Below are positions 41,297 to 52,299 of a stretch of 64,000 nucleotides of DNA, piece after piece. Position numbers and translations under genes: made by a program. Positions within the stretch are counted from its first letter, which is position 1. Each line of letters starts with the position of its first letter. Source of the DNA: Cherax quadricarinatus (Eukaryota > Arthropoda > Malacostraca > Decapoda > Parastacidae); assembly GCF_038502225.1 (NCBI RefSeq), contig NC_091303.1:26860898-26924897 (forward strand), written 5' to 3'. Under the pieces are notes generated by a model. The model was not told where the DNA came from. It did not search any database and saw only the letters and a list, made by a program, of their open reading frames with translations.

Positions 41297-42367
41297 CCGT
41301 TTGACTGTCGCGGCCACATATATACGTCTTACGAGGTACCGTGTTTGAAGTATATATACTCATAAATTCTAGCGGCTTCAAATCAAGCAGGAGAAAGCTG
41401 GTAAGCCCACATGTGAGAGAATGGGTCTGTGTGGTCAGTGTGCACCATATAAAAGAAATCCTGGAGCACGCAGTGCATAATGAGAAAGAAAAAAGTCCGA
41501 CCGTTTTTTTTAATTAAAATGCCGACTTTGTGGTCTATTTTCGTATAGTATTTATGGTTGTATTCTCGTTTTCTTGGTCTCATTTGATAGAATGGAAAAC
41601 ATATTATAGAAATAGAGGTGATTTTGATTGATTTTACTATAAAAAGAACCTAGAAATGGAGCTCAAAGTAGAGGAAATGTTTGATTTTTCCCAATGTTCA
41701 AAAGTAAACAAATGATGCCATTGTCCAATAAATGTCCAACTAGCCATTCTAATATGCAGTCATGAATGGATTGATGTTATTTATACAATTATTACAGTAT
41801 TACAGTAGTCTGCATAATAGTAAGTCTTCTATTTTTTGTTTGAATAAAACTTCAAAATAGAAAGCAAGAGTAATATCAGAGGGGCCTGGAGACATGACTG
41901 ATGAACAAAGAAAATGTTATTTTAGAGCCAGGAATGTCTGCATTGTTCATTCTGGACCTTATTTTGAAATTGTCATATTTTTTAGTTTTCGTGAAATTGG
42001 CCAAATTGCAAATTTCTGACCACATTATTAGGTAGTTAAAATCGGTAAATGGACAGTTTCTTGTACTCAATCGATAGAAAAAATGGAGTTCTAAAGAAAT
42101 AGCTATGAGTTTGGGTGACTGGAACAATGGAATTAGCCGAAAATAGGGCTCAAAGTGGGCGAAATCGCCGATTTGTAAACAGCACAGAGGTCGCTAACTT
42201 CGCGAGAGCATAATTCCGTCAGTTTTCCATCAAATTTCGTTTTTTTGGTGTCATTACAATCGGGAAAAGATTCTCTATCATTTCATAAGAAAAAATAATT
42301 TTTTTTTTTTTTAAATTTTGCGACACCGGGAGACACCTCAGGATTGGGGGTTGAGACAGTCAAAGGG
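41297..42367. mobile_element. TTAA MITE (1,071 bp) inside RTE copy 2
   Basis: It is flanked by TTAA at 41293-41296 and 42368-42371. Removing it restores the RTE reading seen at 47966-47990. The left end has decayed palindromes CACATATATACG (41315-41326) and AGTATATATACT (41349-41360), still 34 bp apart. It is the same family as 24988-26275. Confidence 0.9.
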
Positions 42368-43673
42368 TTAATATATTTATGGATGGGGTTGTAAAAGAAG
42401 TAAATGCTAGGGTGTTGGGGAGACGGGTGGGATTAAATCATTGGGACTCAGATACAAAATGGGAGATGACACAGTTACTTTTTGCTAATGATACTGTGCT
42501 TATGGGCAATTCTAAAGAAAAGTTGCAAAGGTTAGTGGACAAGTTTGGGAGTGTGTGTAAAGGTAGGACGTCGAAAGTGAACATAGATAAGAGTAAGGTG
42601 ATGAGGGCATCAAATGATTTAAATGAAGAAACATTGGATATCACACTGGAGAGAAGGATTATGGAAGAAGTGAATGTTTTCAGATATTTGGGAGTTGATG
42701 TGTCAGCAGATGGGTTTATGAAGGATGAAGTTAACCACAGAATTGATGAGGGAAAAAAAGGTGAGCGGTACTTTGAGGTATGTGTGGAGACAACAAACGT
42801 TATCAATGGAGGCAAAGAAGGGAATGTATGAAAGTATAGTGGTACCAACACTCTTATATGGGTGTGAAGCTTAGGTTGTAAATGCTGCAGTGAGGAGGCA
42901 GTTGGAGGCAGTGGAGATGTCCTGTCTATGGGCAATGTGTGGTGTATATATTATGCAGAGGATTCGAAGTGTTGAAATCAGGAGAAGGTGTGGAGTTACT
43001 AAAAGTATTAGTGAGAGGGCTGAAGAGGGGTTGTTGAAGTGGTTTGGTCATTTAGAGAAATGGATCAAAGTAGAATGACATGGAGAGCGTATAAATCTGT
43101 AGGGGAAGGAAGACAGGGTAGGGGTCGTCCTCGAAAAGGTTGGACGGGGTAGAGCAGGTTTTGTTGGTGAGGGGCTTGGACTTCTAGCAAGCATGCATGA
43201 GCGTGTTAGATAGGAGTGAATGGAGACGAATGGTTTTTGGAACCTAACGAGCTGTTGGAGTGTGAGTAGGGTAATATTTAGTGAAAGGATTCAGGGAAAC
43301 CGGTTATTTTTATATAGCCGAACGTGAGCTCTGGAAATGGGAAGTACAATGCCTGCACTTTAAAGGAGGGGTTTGGGATATTGGCAGTTTGGAGGGAGGT
43401 GTAATAGGACAGTATATATATATAATTGGGGCCCTGATATTATATACTATATGGAGTTTATTACATTATTTCGGGTCACTTTTCATATTGTATGTTTATA
43501 GTATATGCTTCTAAACTGTTGTATCTGGGCACCTCTGCAAAAACAGTGATTATGTATGAGTGAGGTGAAAGTGTTGAGTGATAATGAAAGTATTTTTGTT
43601 TTGGGGATTTTCTTTCTTTTTGGGTCACCCTGCCTAGGTGGGAGACGGCTGACTTGTTGAAAAAAAAAAAAAT

Positions 43674-44944
43674 AAAGCTGAGCTCAGCAGTTCTTTTGTG
43701 CAGAGGGTGAACTGGTGGGCATTGGGCAGTGTGACAAGCTAGGTTGAATTCAGATATCAGAGCGTGAACACGTCACAAATCTCCTGCTATAAACAAAGTA
43801 ATGACTTTGTGTGGTAAACTCTGAAATACTGTCAATCTCCACTAGGAAAACTAGTGTTAAAAGGAAACACAAGTGTATAATCTGTGATATAATCTCAATA
43901 AAGTGTAAAAGTTTGTGTCACTGTATGCATTCAGGCGTTATGAACAAAGGGACAAGATATCACCCTATCGTGTAACGAATGACCGAAGTGGCTCCCTATC
44001 AACAAGTGAGGACAGTGTAACTATGCATCTGTAGCAGCCTACTCAACACAACAATACCGGGGTTACACCTCCCCTACAACAAACTAGGGGAAACTGGGTC
44101 AGTTACAATACCCAGGTAAGTCCAGCCATACAAACATCTCCTTTCATTAGCTACAGCTAATAGGTAGAGGTGAGATTTGACTGGAGTTACCAACAGATCT
44201 GAAATGCATACCACTACACATTTCAGATAGTGAAATCCTGAGATATATGCTCCTTTGGGGCAAATTATATGAATAACTTGCTTGTTAATAAACAGCCACT
44301 GTGGACACTGAGACGGCACCCTGAAGGGATTTCCAGGAAGAGGCTGCTGGAAATTGTGAGGTTAAAAGATAAGTAACGCCCATCTTATGTTTGTTTCACG
44401 TAGGAAAGTGTACTTATCTAACCAGTTCTCCACATAAACAGCTTCCAAAATATTTACTACTACTTGACTGGAAACTAATTACAAATAAGTGCACTTTTAT
44501 AAGTAGTACATATTTTGGAAACTACTCAGATAAAGAGTACTTTTAGGTGATAGCACATTTACCATTCAAATGGCATAACTGCTCCATTGTATGGAATAGT
44601 ATCACTAAATGCTGTTCAATAATAACCTTTCCCACAGTCTCTCTCTCTCCTTTTACCTCCGTGTACATTTCAACTGCAATACTCCTTTCTATCCTTTTTT
44701 TTTCAGATACACATGATTTAATCTAATTTATCCCTCTCCATTCAATCTTTCCTACCCCTTTTAAGTCAGTGGTGCAACATAAACAATGGTGCAACATAGT
44801 CAGTGGTGCAACATAAATAAACAATGAAATGAAAAATAAATAATGAAAAAGCAATCATTAGGAGTACTTTTGGTAACATGAGAGAATTATATATGCAAAA
44901 CACACAGCACACATGACTGAAAATATTAAATAAAAATATATTAC
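43674..44944. other. GPHR intron, mostly unrecognised
   Basis: I see no gene. A small tandem (AGTGGTGCAACATA, three copies) lies at 44768-44815. The 43890-44100 stretch has a CAATAAAGTG signal-like phrase and could be part of an LTR or other repeat, but I cannot support a specific call. Confidence 0.35.
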
Positions 44945-45163
44945 CTTAGAAGTGATTCTCTCCTTCTCTGCTAAAGCAATTCTTTTCTTTTTATTTACAA
45001 TGACATCAATAGTTTGAAGTAATCGTCGTTCCTGTGCTTGAATGTCATGTTTTGTGACAGGACGCATGAAGATATTCATTGAGGTATATGGGTAGTTAAC
45101 AGCACCAAATCCTGATAAAGCTGCCATCACAGTCACACCAATAACCCCAATACGACTAATGCT
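44945..45163 (-). CDS. GPHR: Golgi pH regulator, exon encoding the GPHR_N-type region
   Basis: The 219-bp exon (73 codons, phase 0) lies between a TTTTTCCTACAG acceptor and a GTAATA donor. It reads SISRIGVIGVTVMAALSGFG, AVNYPYTSMNIFMRPVTKHD, IQAQERRLLQTIDVIVNKKK and RIALAEKERITSK. It matches the conserved GPHR segment with MALLSGFGAVN and ERRLLQTMDMI, about residues 141-213 of the human protein. It contains a membrane segment followed by a charged helical stretch. It is the most upstream GPHR exon found. RTE copy 3 begins only 41 bp upstream of its acceptor. Confidence 0.93.
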
Positions 45164-45401
45164 CTGTAGGAAAAATATTATATTATATTATATTTTATAA
45201 TATTAGAGTTAGAGCTAAAGAAGGAGTAGCAATAATGTTAAAGGATAAGCTATGGCAGGAAAAGAGGGACTACAAATGTATTAATTCAAGGATTATGTGG
45301 AGTAAAATAAATATTGGATGTGAAAAGTGGGTTATAGTAAGCGTGTATGTACCTGGAGAAGAGAAAAGTGTAGAGGAGAGAGAGAGATTTTGGGAAATGT
45401 T

Positions 45402-46107
45402 GCAGTTAGAATGATAACAAATTCTCACTACAGGCAGCACACTCCACCAATATTCAATACACTAAACCTACTCACCATACAAAACATCCATACTTATTAC
45501 TGCACCTATTACATACATAGAACACTTAACTCTGATATTAACCCTCCCCTCAAACATCTCCTTGCCAACCTCAACAGAACACATGACCATAACACAAGGC
45601 ACAGATCACTCTTTGATGTTCCTCGTGTTCATCTCACACTATGCAAAAACTCAATGCACATAAAAGGCCCTAAAATCTGGAATTCATTACCTGTAAATAT
45701 AAAAGAAACACTACCTGTTTATAAATTCAAGTCTCTACTCAAAGATCACTTACTCACCCAAAACCAAATAAATACTGAATAACTGAACCTTATAAATTGT
45801 ATATCTTAAATGTTTCTCACAATTATATCACATAAATGTTAAACCTAAAACCCAATCTAACTTTATTATTTTTTAAATACACTACCTAACAGAATCCTTC
45901 ATATGACCTGTCTTTGTAATACTCACTTGTGCTTTATAGTAATCTGTTTACATTAATGTTTTATCACTGACTTCATCATTGCTTAGTTAATCTTAAGTTA
46001 ATTTTAAGCCAGCCCGTAATGCTATGCATAGTATAAGTGGCTTTGGCATACTGCTCTTATCTGTATTTTTTTGTACCTCTATGTGTGCACAAATTTATAA
46101 TAATAAT
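45402..46107 (+). mobile_element. 5'-truncated L2/CR1-like LINE fragment
   Basis: The first 380 bp encode the same C-terminal residues as the 984-residue ORF2 at 53832-56786 (from VRMITNSHYRQHTPPIFNTL to DHLLTQNQINTE). The 3' region follows (with a ~32-bp gap near 45898), ending in an AATAAT run. At the protein level I see no differences over ~120 residues, which suggests recent movement. A few bases of RTE at the junction appear to be lost. Confidence 0.85.
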
Positions 46108-46109
46108 GC

Positions 46110-48856
46110 GTGGGGAGTTTTGAATCAAGTGTGAGAGTAATGGTGGTTGGGGATTTCAATGCTAAAGTGGGTAAAAATGTTATGGAGGGAGTAGTAGGTA
46201 AATTTGGGGTGCCAGGGGTAAATGTAAATGGGGAGCCTTTAATTGAGCTATGTGTAGAAAGAGATTTGGTAATAAGTAAAACATATTTTATAAAGAAGAG
46301 GATAAATAAATATACAAGGTATGATGTAGCACATAATGAAAGTAGTTTATTAGATTATGTATTGGTGGATAAAAGGTTGATGGGTAGGCTCCAGGATGTA
46401 CATGTTTATAGAGGGGCAACTGATATATCGGATCATTATTTAGTTGTAGCTACAGTTAGAGTAAGAGGTAGATGGGAAAAGAGGAAGGTGGCAACAACAA
46501 GTAAGAGGGCGGTGAAAGTGTATAAACTAAGGGAGGAGGAAGTTCGGGTGAGATATAAGGGACTATTGGCAGAAAGGTGGGCTAGTGCAAAGATGAGTAG
46601 TGGGGGGGTTGAAGAGGGTTGGAATAGTTTTAAAAATGCAGTATTAGAATGTGGGGCAGAAGTTTGTGGTTATAGGAGGGTGGGGGCAGGAGGAAAGAGG
46701 AGTGATTGGTGGAATGATGAAGTAAAGGGTGTGATAAAAGAGAAAAAGGTAGCTTATGAGAGGTTTTTACAAAGCAGAAGTGTTATAAGAAGAGCAGAGT
46801 ATATGGAGAGTGAAAGAAAGGTGAAGAGAGTGGGGAGAGAGTGCAAAAAGAGAGCAGATTATAGAGTGGGAGAGGCACTGTCAAGAAATTTTAATGAAAA
46901 TAAGAAAAAATTTTGGAGTTAAACAAGTTAAAAAAGCCTAGGGAAAGTATGGATTTGTCAGTTAAAAACAGAGTAGGGGAGTTAGTAGATGGGGAAAGGG
47001 AGGTATTAGGTAGATGGCGAGAATATTTTGAGGAACTTTTAAATGTTGAGGAAGAAAGGGAGGCAGTAATTTCATGCACTGGCCAGGGAGGTATACCATC
47101 TTTTAGGAGTGAAGAAGAGCAGAATGTAAGTGTGGGGGAGGTACATGAGACATTACGTAGAATGAAAGGGGGTAAAGCAGCTTGAACTGATGGGATCATG
47201 ACAGAAATGTTAAAAGCAGGGGGGATATAGTGTTGGAGTGGTTGGTATTTTTGTTTAATAAATGTATGAAAGAGGGGAAGGTACCTAGGGATTGGCAGAG
47301 AGCATGTATAGTCCCTTTATATAAAGGGAAAGGGGACAAAAGAGATTGTAAAAATTATAGAGGAATAAGTTTACTGAGTATACCAGGAAAAGTATACGGT
47401 ACGGTTATAATTGAAAGAATTAGAGGTAAGACAGAATGTAGGATTGCGGATGAGCAAGGAGGTTTCTGAGTGGGTAGGGGATGTGTAGATCAAGTGTTTA
47501 CATTGAAGCATATATGTGAACAGTATTTAGATAAAGATTGGTAAGTTTTTATTGCATTTATGGATTTAGAAAAGGCATATGATAGAGTGGATAGAGGAGC
47601 AATGTGGCAGATGTTGCAAGTACAGTGGACCCCCGCATAACGATTACCTCCGAATGCAACCAATTATGTAAGTGTAATTATGCAAGTGCGTTTGTACGTG
47701 TATGTTTGGGGGTCTGAAATGGACTAATCTACTTCACAATATTCCTTATGGGAACAAATTCGGTCAGTACTGGCACCTGAACATACTTCTGGAGTGAAAA
47801 AATATCGTTAACCGGGGGTCCACTGTATATGGAATAGGTGGTAAGTTACTAAATGCTGTTAAGAGTTTTTATGAGGATAGTGAGGCTCAGGTTAGGGTGT
47901 GTAGAAGAGAGGGAGAATACTTCCCGGTAAAAGTAGGTCTTAGACAGGGATGTGTTATGTCACCATGGTTATTTAATATATTTATGGATGGGGTTGTAAA
48001 AGAAGTAAATGCTAGGGTGTTCAGGAGAGGGGTGGGATTAAATTATGGGGAATCAAACACAAAATGGGAATTGACACAGTTACTTTTTGCTGATGATACT
48101 GTGCTTATGGGAGATTCTAAAGAAAAATTGCAAAGGTTAGTGGATGAGTTTGGGAATGTGTGTAAAGGTAGAAAGTTGAAAGTGAACATAGAAAAGAGTA
48201 AGGTGATGAGGGTATCAAATGATTTAGATAAAGAAAAATTGGATATCAAATTGGGGAGGAGGAGTATGGAAGAAGTGAATGTTTTCAGATACTTGGGAGT
48301 TGACGTGTCGGCGGATGGATTTATGAAGGATGAGGTTAATCATAGAATTGATGAGGGAAAAAAGGTGAGTGGTGCATTGAGGTATATGTGGAGTCAAAAA
48401 ACGTTATCTATGGAGGCAAAGAAGGGAATGTATGAAAGTATAGTAGAACCAACACTCTTATATGGATGTGAAGCTTGGGTGGTAAATGCAGCAGCAAGGA
48501 GACGGTTGGAGGCAGTGGAGATGTCCTGTTTAAGGGCAATGTGTGGTGTAAATATTATGCAGAAAATTCGAAGTGTGGAAATTAGGAAAAGGTGTGGAGT
48601 TAATAAAAGCATTAGTCAGAGGGCAGAAGAGGGGTTGTTGAGGTGGTTTGGTCATTTAGAGAGAATGGATCGAAGTAGAATGACATGGAAAGCATATAAA
48701 TCCATAGGGGAAGGAAGGAGGGGTAGGGGTCGTCCTCGAAAGGGTTGGAGAGAGGGGGTAAAGGAGGTTTTGTGGGCGAGGGGCTTGGACTTCCAGCAAG
48801 CGTGCGTGAGCGTGTTAGATAGGAGTGAATGGAGACGAATGGTACTTGGGACCTGA
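46110..48856 (+). pseudogene. RTE endonuclease-RT, copy 3
   Basis: 46110-46922 covers the end of the endonuclease (MVVGDFNAKVGK, TDISDHYLVVATVR) and the linker. 46913-47469 runs into the RT (WQRACIVPLYKGKG, CRIADEQGGF, then a TGA where other copies read R). 47897-48856 is open from KVGLRQGCVMSPWLFNIFMD through TQLLFADDTVLMG to the normal C-terminus. Stops at about 47184 and 47467, frameshifts and the MITE disrupt it. Confidence 0.88.
47623..47825. mobile_element. 203-bp TA MITE inside RTE copy 3
   Basis: The ends CAGTGGACCCCCGCATAACG / CGTTAACCGGGGGTCCACTG are flanked by TA at 47621-47622 and 47826-47827. Removing one TA plus the element restores the reading at 41140-41150 in copy 2. It is the same length as 35974-36176. 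Confidence 0.92.
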
Positions 48857-49204
48857 CGATCTGTTGGAGTGTGAGCAGGGTAATATTTAGTGAAGGGATT
48901 CAGGGAAACCGGTTATTTTCATATAGTCGGACTTGAGTCCTGGAAATGGGAAGTACAATGCCTGCACTTTAAAGGAGGTGTTTGGGATATTGGCAGTTTG
49001 GAGGGATATGTTGTGTATCTTTATACGTATATGCTTCTAAACTGTTGTATTCTGAGCACCTCTGCAAAAACAGTGATAATGTGTGAGTGTGGTGAAAGTG
49101 TTGAATGATGATGAAAGTATTTTCTTTTTGGGGATTTTCTTTCTTTTTTGGGTCACCCTGCCTCGGTGGGAGACGGCCAACTTGTTGATAAAAAAAAATA
49201 ATTA

Positions 49205-49385
49205 AGTAGTAGATTGGTAGACAGCATTTGCTCAGGGAGGTACTAATGTCCTGCCATACAAATGTGAAACAGAAACCTGTAATTGTTTTACACAATGATA
49301 GGACTGCTGGTGTCTTTTCTTTTTATCTCATTAACATGCAAGATAGCAGGTACATCTTGCTACTTCATTTACACTTAGGTCACAT
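49205..49385 (+). repeat. RTE leader fragment after copy 3
   Basis: AGTAGATTGGTAGACAGCA and CATGCAAGATAGCAGGTACA match the far 5' leader of RTE copies at 38850-39020 and 57619-57790. It follows directly the 3' end of copy 3, then stops without an ORF. Confidence 0.65.
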
Positions 49386-50080
49386 TAGAGGCATAGCCAG
49401 GTTCTAAAGTTAGGGGAAGTGAGCACACAAAGGGGCACCATGACACGAACAAAATCATTTTAAATTCATTACACATTTTTGTTTTTAAACTCAAAAAACA
49501 AGGAAAATACAGTTTTAAAAGAAATACACATAACTGTTATTGTGTACTTAAAATCAAAACACAATAAAAAAGTTTTACAGGAAGCTCATGAATCTCAAAA
49601 CATAATAAAAACATGTGTTATTTAATTATTTTAATTTAAAATGTAAAATGAAAACAAAATGTGAAAAATGTATGAAGCAACTACGTACAATAATCTCTTT
49701 CATCTAGGCTTTATTCTAGCAAAGTTCTCTATTACTTTATTACAATCTAACTCAGTAGCCAACTCTCTTTTTCAGTGGAGAGAAAAGCTAACCCAGACAA
49801 TCTATCCTCGCCCATTGTAGAACCAAGGTAGGACTGTGTGTTAGAGCCAACTAAAAGACCATTCTGCAACTGTGCTAGTTATTGGTAAGGTCAGAAAAAT
49901 GTGGTACAATGTGAACAAGTTAGGATAAATGGAACACATGTCATTAATGATCACAAATTTAAGTACACTAATGATGATTAGTCTCTCGACACTTGAATTT
50001 GTCACACTGCTAGTGCTCATTATCTCTTTGTATACGTCTTTGAATAAAAAAAACTCTTGTACAGGCAGTGCCAAGACAGC
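49386..50080 (-). pseudogene. hAT transposase C-terminal fragment
   Basis: On the minus strand 50074-49841 reads YPNLFTLYHIFLTLPITSTV, then AEWSFSWL, the hAT dimerisation motif (usually LP.T....ER.FS.L). Decayed sequence follows, including CNKVIENFARIKPR at about 49720. The left end AGAGGCATAGCCAGG looks like a hAT terminus. The DDE core is missing. Confidence 0.65.
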
Positions 50081-50089
50081 AGTGCCTAA

Positions 50090-50533
50090 GTGTGCACAAT
50101 AAGGCTAGGATTTATTTCAAGAAGTACTATAAGTAACAGAAGTCCAAAACTTATTTTACAGCTTTATACAACACTAGTGAGGCCTCATTTGGATTATGCC
50201 GCTGAGTTTTGGTCTCCTTACTACAGGATGGATATAGATTCATTGGAGAACATACAGAGGAGGATGACTAAAATGATTTACTGTATGAGGAATCTCCCAT
50301 ATGAAGATAGACTTAGAGCCTTGAATCTTTACTCTCTGGAGAGACATAGAATGAGGGGAGATACCATCAAAGTGTACAAGTGGATGATAGGCATAAACAA
50401 AGGTGATATTAGTAAAGTACTGATGATGTCGAACCAGGTAAGAACCAGAAATAGCGGATTTAAGTTGGAAAAATTTAGATTTAGAAAGGACACAGGCAAG
50501 TACTGGTTTCCAAACAGAGTTGTGGATGTGTGA
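50090..50533 (+). pseudogene. CR1-like RT C-terminal fragment
   Basis: The 147-residue frame reads LGFISRSTISNRSPKLILQL, LVRPHLDYAAEFWSPYYRMD, IDSLENIQRRMTKMI and DTIKVYKWMIGINKGD. This is the conserved end of CR1 ORF2 proteins and continues the domain seen at 29240-29420. The stop after VVDV interrupts the last part. Confidence 0.82.
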
Positions 50534-50757
50534 AATAATCTGTGTTGGCAAAATTATCCGGATCTAAAGCACTAAATTTGGAAGCCACATGTCTAAAATG
50601 CTCAAATCTTTTACCAGTGCTATTAAAAATAGAATCTAAGGACACTAAGCAAGATTCAACTATGAATTTCTTTCAAACATCAAATATTCCTTTATCCTCT
50701 GCAATTTCACCATGGAATCTTTTTCTTTTACTTTCTCTGTGCTGCTTGTATTCCATA
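50534..50757. other. Unrecognised sequence
   Basis: A mostly open plus-strand frame (50542-50889) runs through here into the piggyBac end, but I recognise no domain and treat it as chance. Confidence 0.3.
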
Positions 50758-50761
50758 TTAA

Positions 50762-51827
50762 CCATTTCACTGTTGGTGCCATATAGGTATGGCTTACGAG
50801 CCAGTGTTGGTGATGTATTTATATGCCAAAATTCTAGCGGCTTCAAATCTAGCAGGAGAAAGTTGGTAGACCTATATGTGAAAGAATAGGTCTGTGTGGT
50901 CAGTGTGCGCAGTATAAAAAAAATATCGGGGAGGCCACAGTGCACTGTGGGAGTGCTAATTCAGTACGCCTTGGTCACCAAGCCTAGCAGTAAGAAATAC
51001 CTCACTCCCAGGTGAATAGGGATTCTTCCCTTCCCAAGTGATAGTTCTAGCACAGATTGAATTGTCAGTGAAGATGAATCTCATGGTTTGAGGAGTTTGT
51101 GACCAGGATACCAGAAATAGTGCTGAAAACCCAGACGATTATCAATCTTCCACCTTTCACCAAAAAAGTCTAAGTACTTATTACCATGTGGGTGGTGGGG
51201 AAGACAGTGTGGGTCATGGGGAAGGCAGCGTGGGTGGTGGGGGAGGCAGTGTGGACTTGTGTAAACATAGCAACATATGTGTAGATTATCTATGATAATC
51301 CAAAAAAGTCAAAGTGACTTATTTGCATGTGGGTGGTAAGGAAGAAAGTGTGGGTAGTGGGGAAGGCAGCATGGGTTTGTGTAAACAACATAGCAACATG
51401 TGTAGATTACCTATGAAAACCCAAAAAAGTCAAAGTGACTTATTTCCATGTGGAAATAAGTCACTAGTGGGGAAGGCAGCATGGGTAGTGGGGAAGGCAG
51501 CATGGGTGGAGAAGGCAGTGTGGGTTTGTGTAAACAACATAGCAGCATATGCATAGATTACCTAGGATAACCCAAGTCAGACAAAGTAACTTATTTCCAT
51601 GTGGGTGGTGGGAAAAATGGCAAAGTTGGTGGGGAAGGCAGCATGGGTAGTGGGGAAGGCAGGGTGGGTGGTGTGGAAGGCAGCATGGGTTTGTGTAAAC
51701 ATTTTTGTCAACAATATAATGATAACAGTGTTTGTGCAGTTATTGTGTTTCATACAATGAGTGGATATGTATATGCAATATGCATTATATTGGTCTCACA
51801 GGCCACAAGTTACTTGAAAAAATAAAA
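50762..51827. mobile_element. piggyBac-like element, reversed, interior expanded into tandem repeats
   Basis: After TTAA at 50758-50761 come decayed palindromes CATATAGGTATG (50780-50791) and TGTATTTATATG (50814-50825), 34 bp apart. The leader and N-terminal coding region (about 50940-51120) match, reversed, the right end of the copy at 7322-11231. The far side (about 51710-51820) matches the left end at 26590-26700 reversed. The transposase core is gone. No second TTAA terminus is visible before the Tigger-like end at 51830. Confidence 0.65.
51180..51700. repeat. Compound tandem repeat with GTGGTGGGGAAGGCAG
   Basis: About four imperfect units combine a G-rich GGGTGGTGGGGAAGGCAG part with TAGATTACCTATGATAATCC and AAAAAGTCAAAGTGACTTAT parts. 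The longer unit is roughly 110-140 bp. It fills the interior of the piggyBac-like element. Confidence 0.8.
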
Positions 51828-51829
51828 TA

Positions 51830-52290
51830 CAGGTCCGCCATCACAAATCCGGCAATCAGTGATTCGGTTCCTTCAGTCATTCGGCACTAATTTCAGCTAG
51901 CATAATTTCAAATTTCCAGGGTTGCCACACCAACCTGCTGGTACTGTTTGGTGGCGCTGCTTACTGCGTAAGTCATTCTAATTTCTTTTTCTCCATTTAT
52001 TGTTATAACCTGCTTACTTTTAGCCCTAGCCATGGTTCCAATGAATAAAAAATGCTTTTCATTGTGTAAAGCACCTACACAGTACATTGTCCATTAAAGA
52101 TACGGTGGCTTTGAAGCCACTGTTGGTTGCCATGAGCTCAGTCTCGTGATGCAGGGGAATACGCTTTATTATTATGCTAATATCAACACTACAGCTTATT
52201 GCCTATTACAATTGATCTAATATGTCATAATAAACAATATAAATAACATAAACATGTTAAATACTCCAGAATGAATAATATTTGGCATAA
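51830..52290. mobile_element. Tigger-like end and unknown repeat
   Basis: CAGGTCCGCCATCACAAATC after TA (51828-51829) resembles a Tigger-type terminus. The segment 52150-52290 is related to 35490-35650 in reverse. No right terminus or ORF is identified. Confidence 0.4.
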
Positions 52291-52299
52291 TACCGAGCA

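Larger units (their letters stand above)
39268..43140 (+). pseudogene. RTE endonuclease-RT, copy 2
   Basis: The frame starts in the leader-ORF junction (LNVRGCCANNKKEMIVDVMN) and covers the endonuclease to VVGDFNTKVG at about 39720, where an indel shifts it. Later pieces cover DVHVYKGATDISDHYLVVAT, ALMDLEKAYDRVDRGAMCQM (RT motif A) up to 41264, and after the MITE TQLLFANDTVLMG, where the FADD catalytic motif has become FAND. Multiple frameshifts, a deletion, two insertions and the changed motif make it non-functional. Confidence 0.88.
38845..43673 (+). mobile_element. RTE-like LINE, copy 2, full length but broken
   Basis: Long leader (38845-39260), ORF remains (39268-43140), tail and poly-A (43661-43671). 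It carries a SINE-like insertion (40769-40888), a TTAA MITE (41297-42367) and an internal deletion near 40185-40200 relative to the copy at 58980-59100. The leader matches 57619-58030. Confidence 0.88.
45205..49195 (+). mobile_element. RTE-like LINE, copy 3, 5'-truncated, with insertions
   Basis: It begins inside the endonuclease (RVRAKEGVAIML-equivalent) and ends with the tail and an A-rich run at 49189-49199. It contains an L2-like LINE fragment (45402-46107) and a 203-bp MITE (47623-47825). The coding pieces match copy 4 closely. Confidence 0.88.

Noticed and set aside
43890..44100. Possible solo LTR
   Set aside because: A CAATAAAG signal-like phrase is present, but I found no matching second LTR, no TG...CA boundaries and no target duplication.
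50542..50889. Plus-strand 115-residue ORF
   Set aside because: It crosses the TTAA border of the piggyBac-like element and has no recognisable domain, so it is a chance frame.
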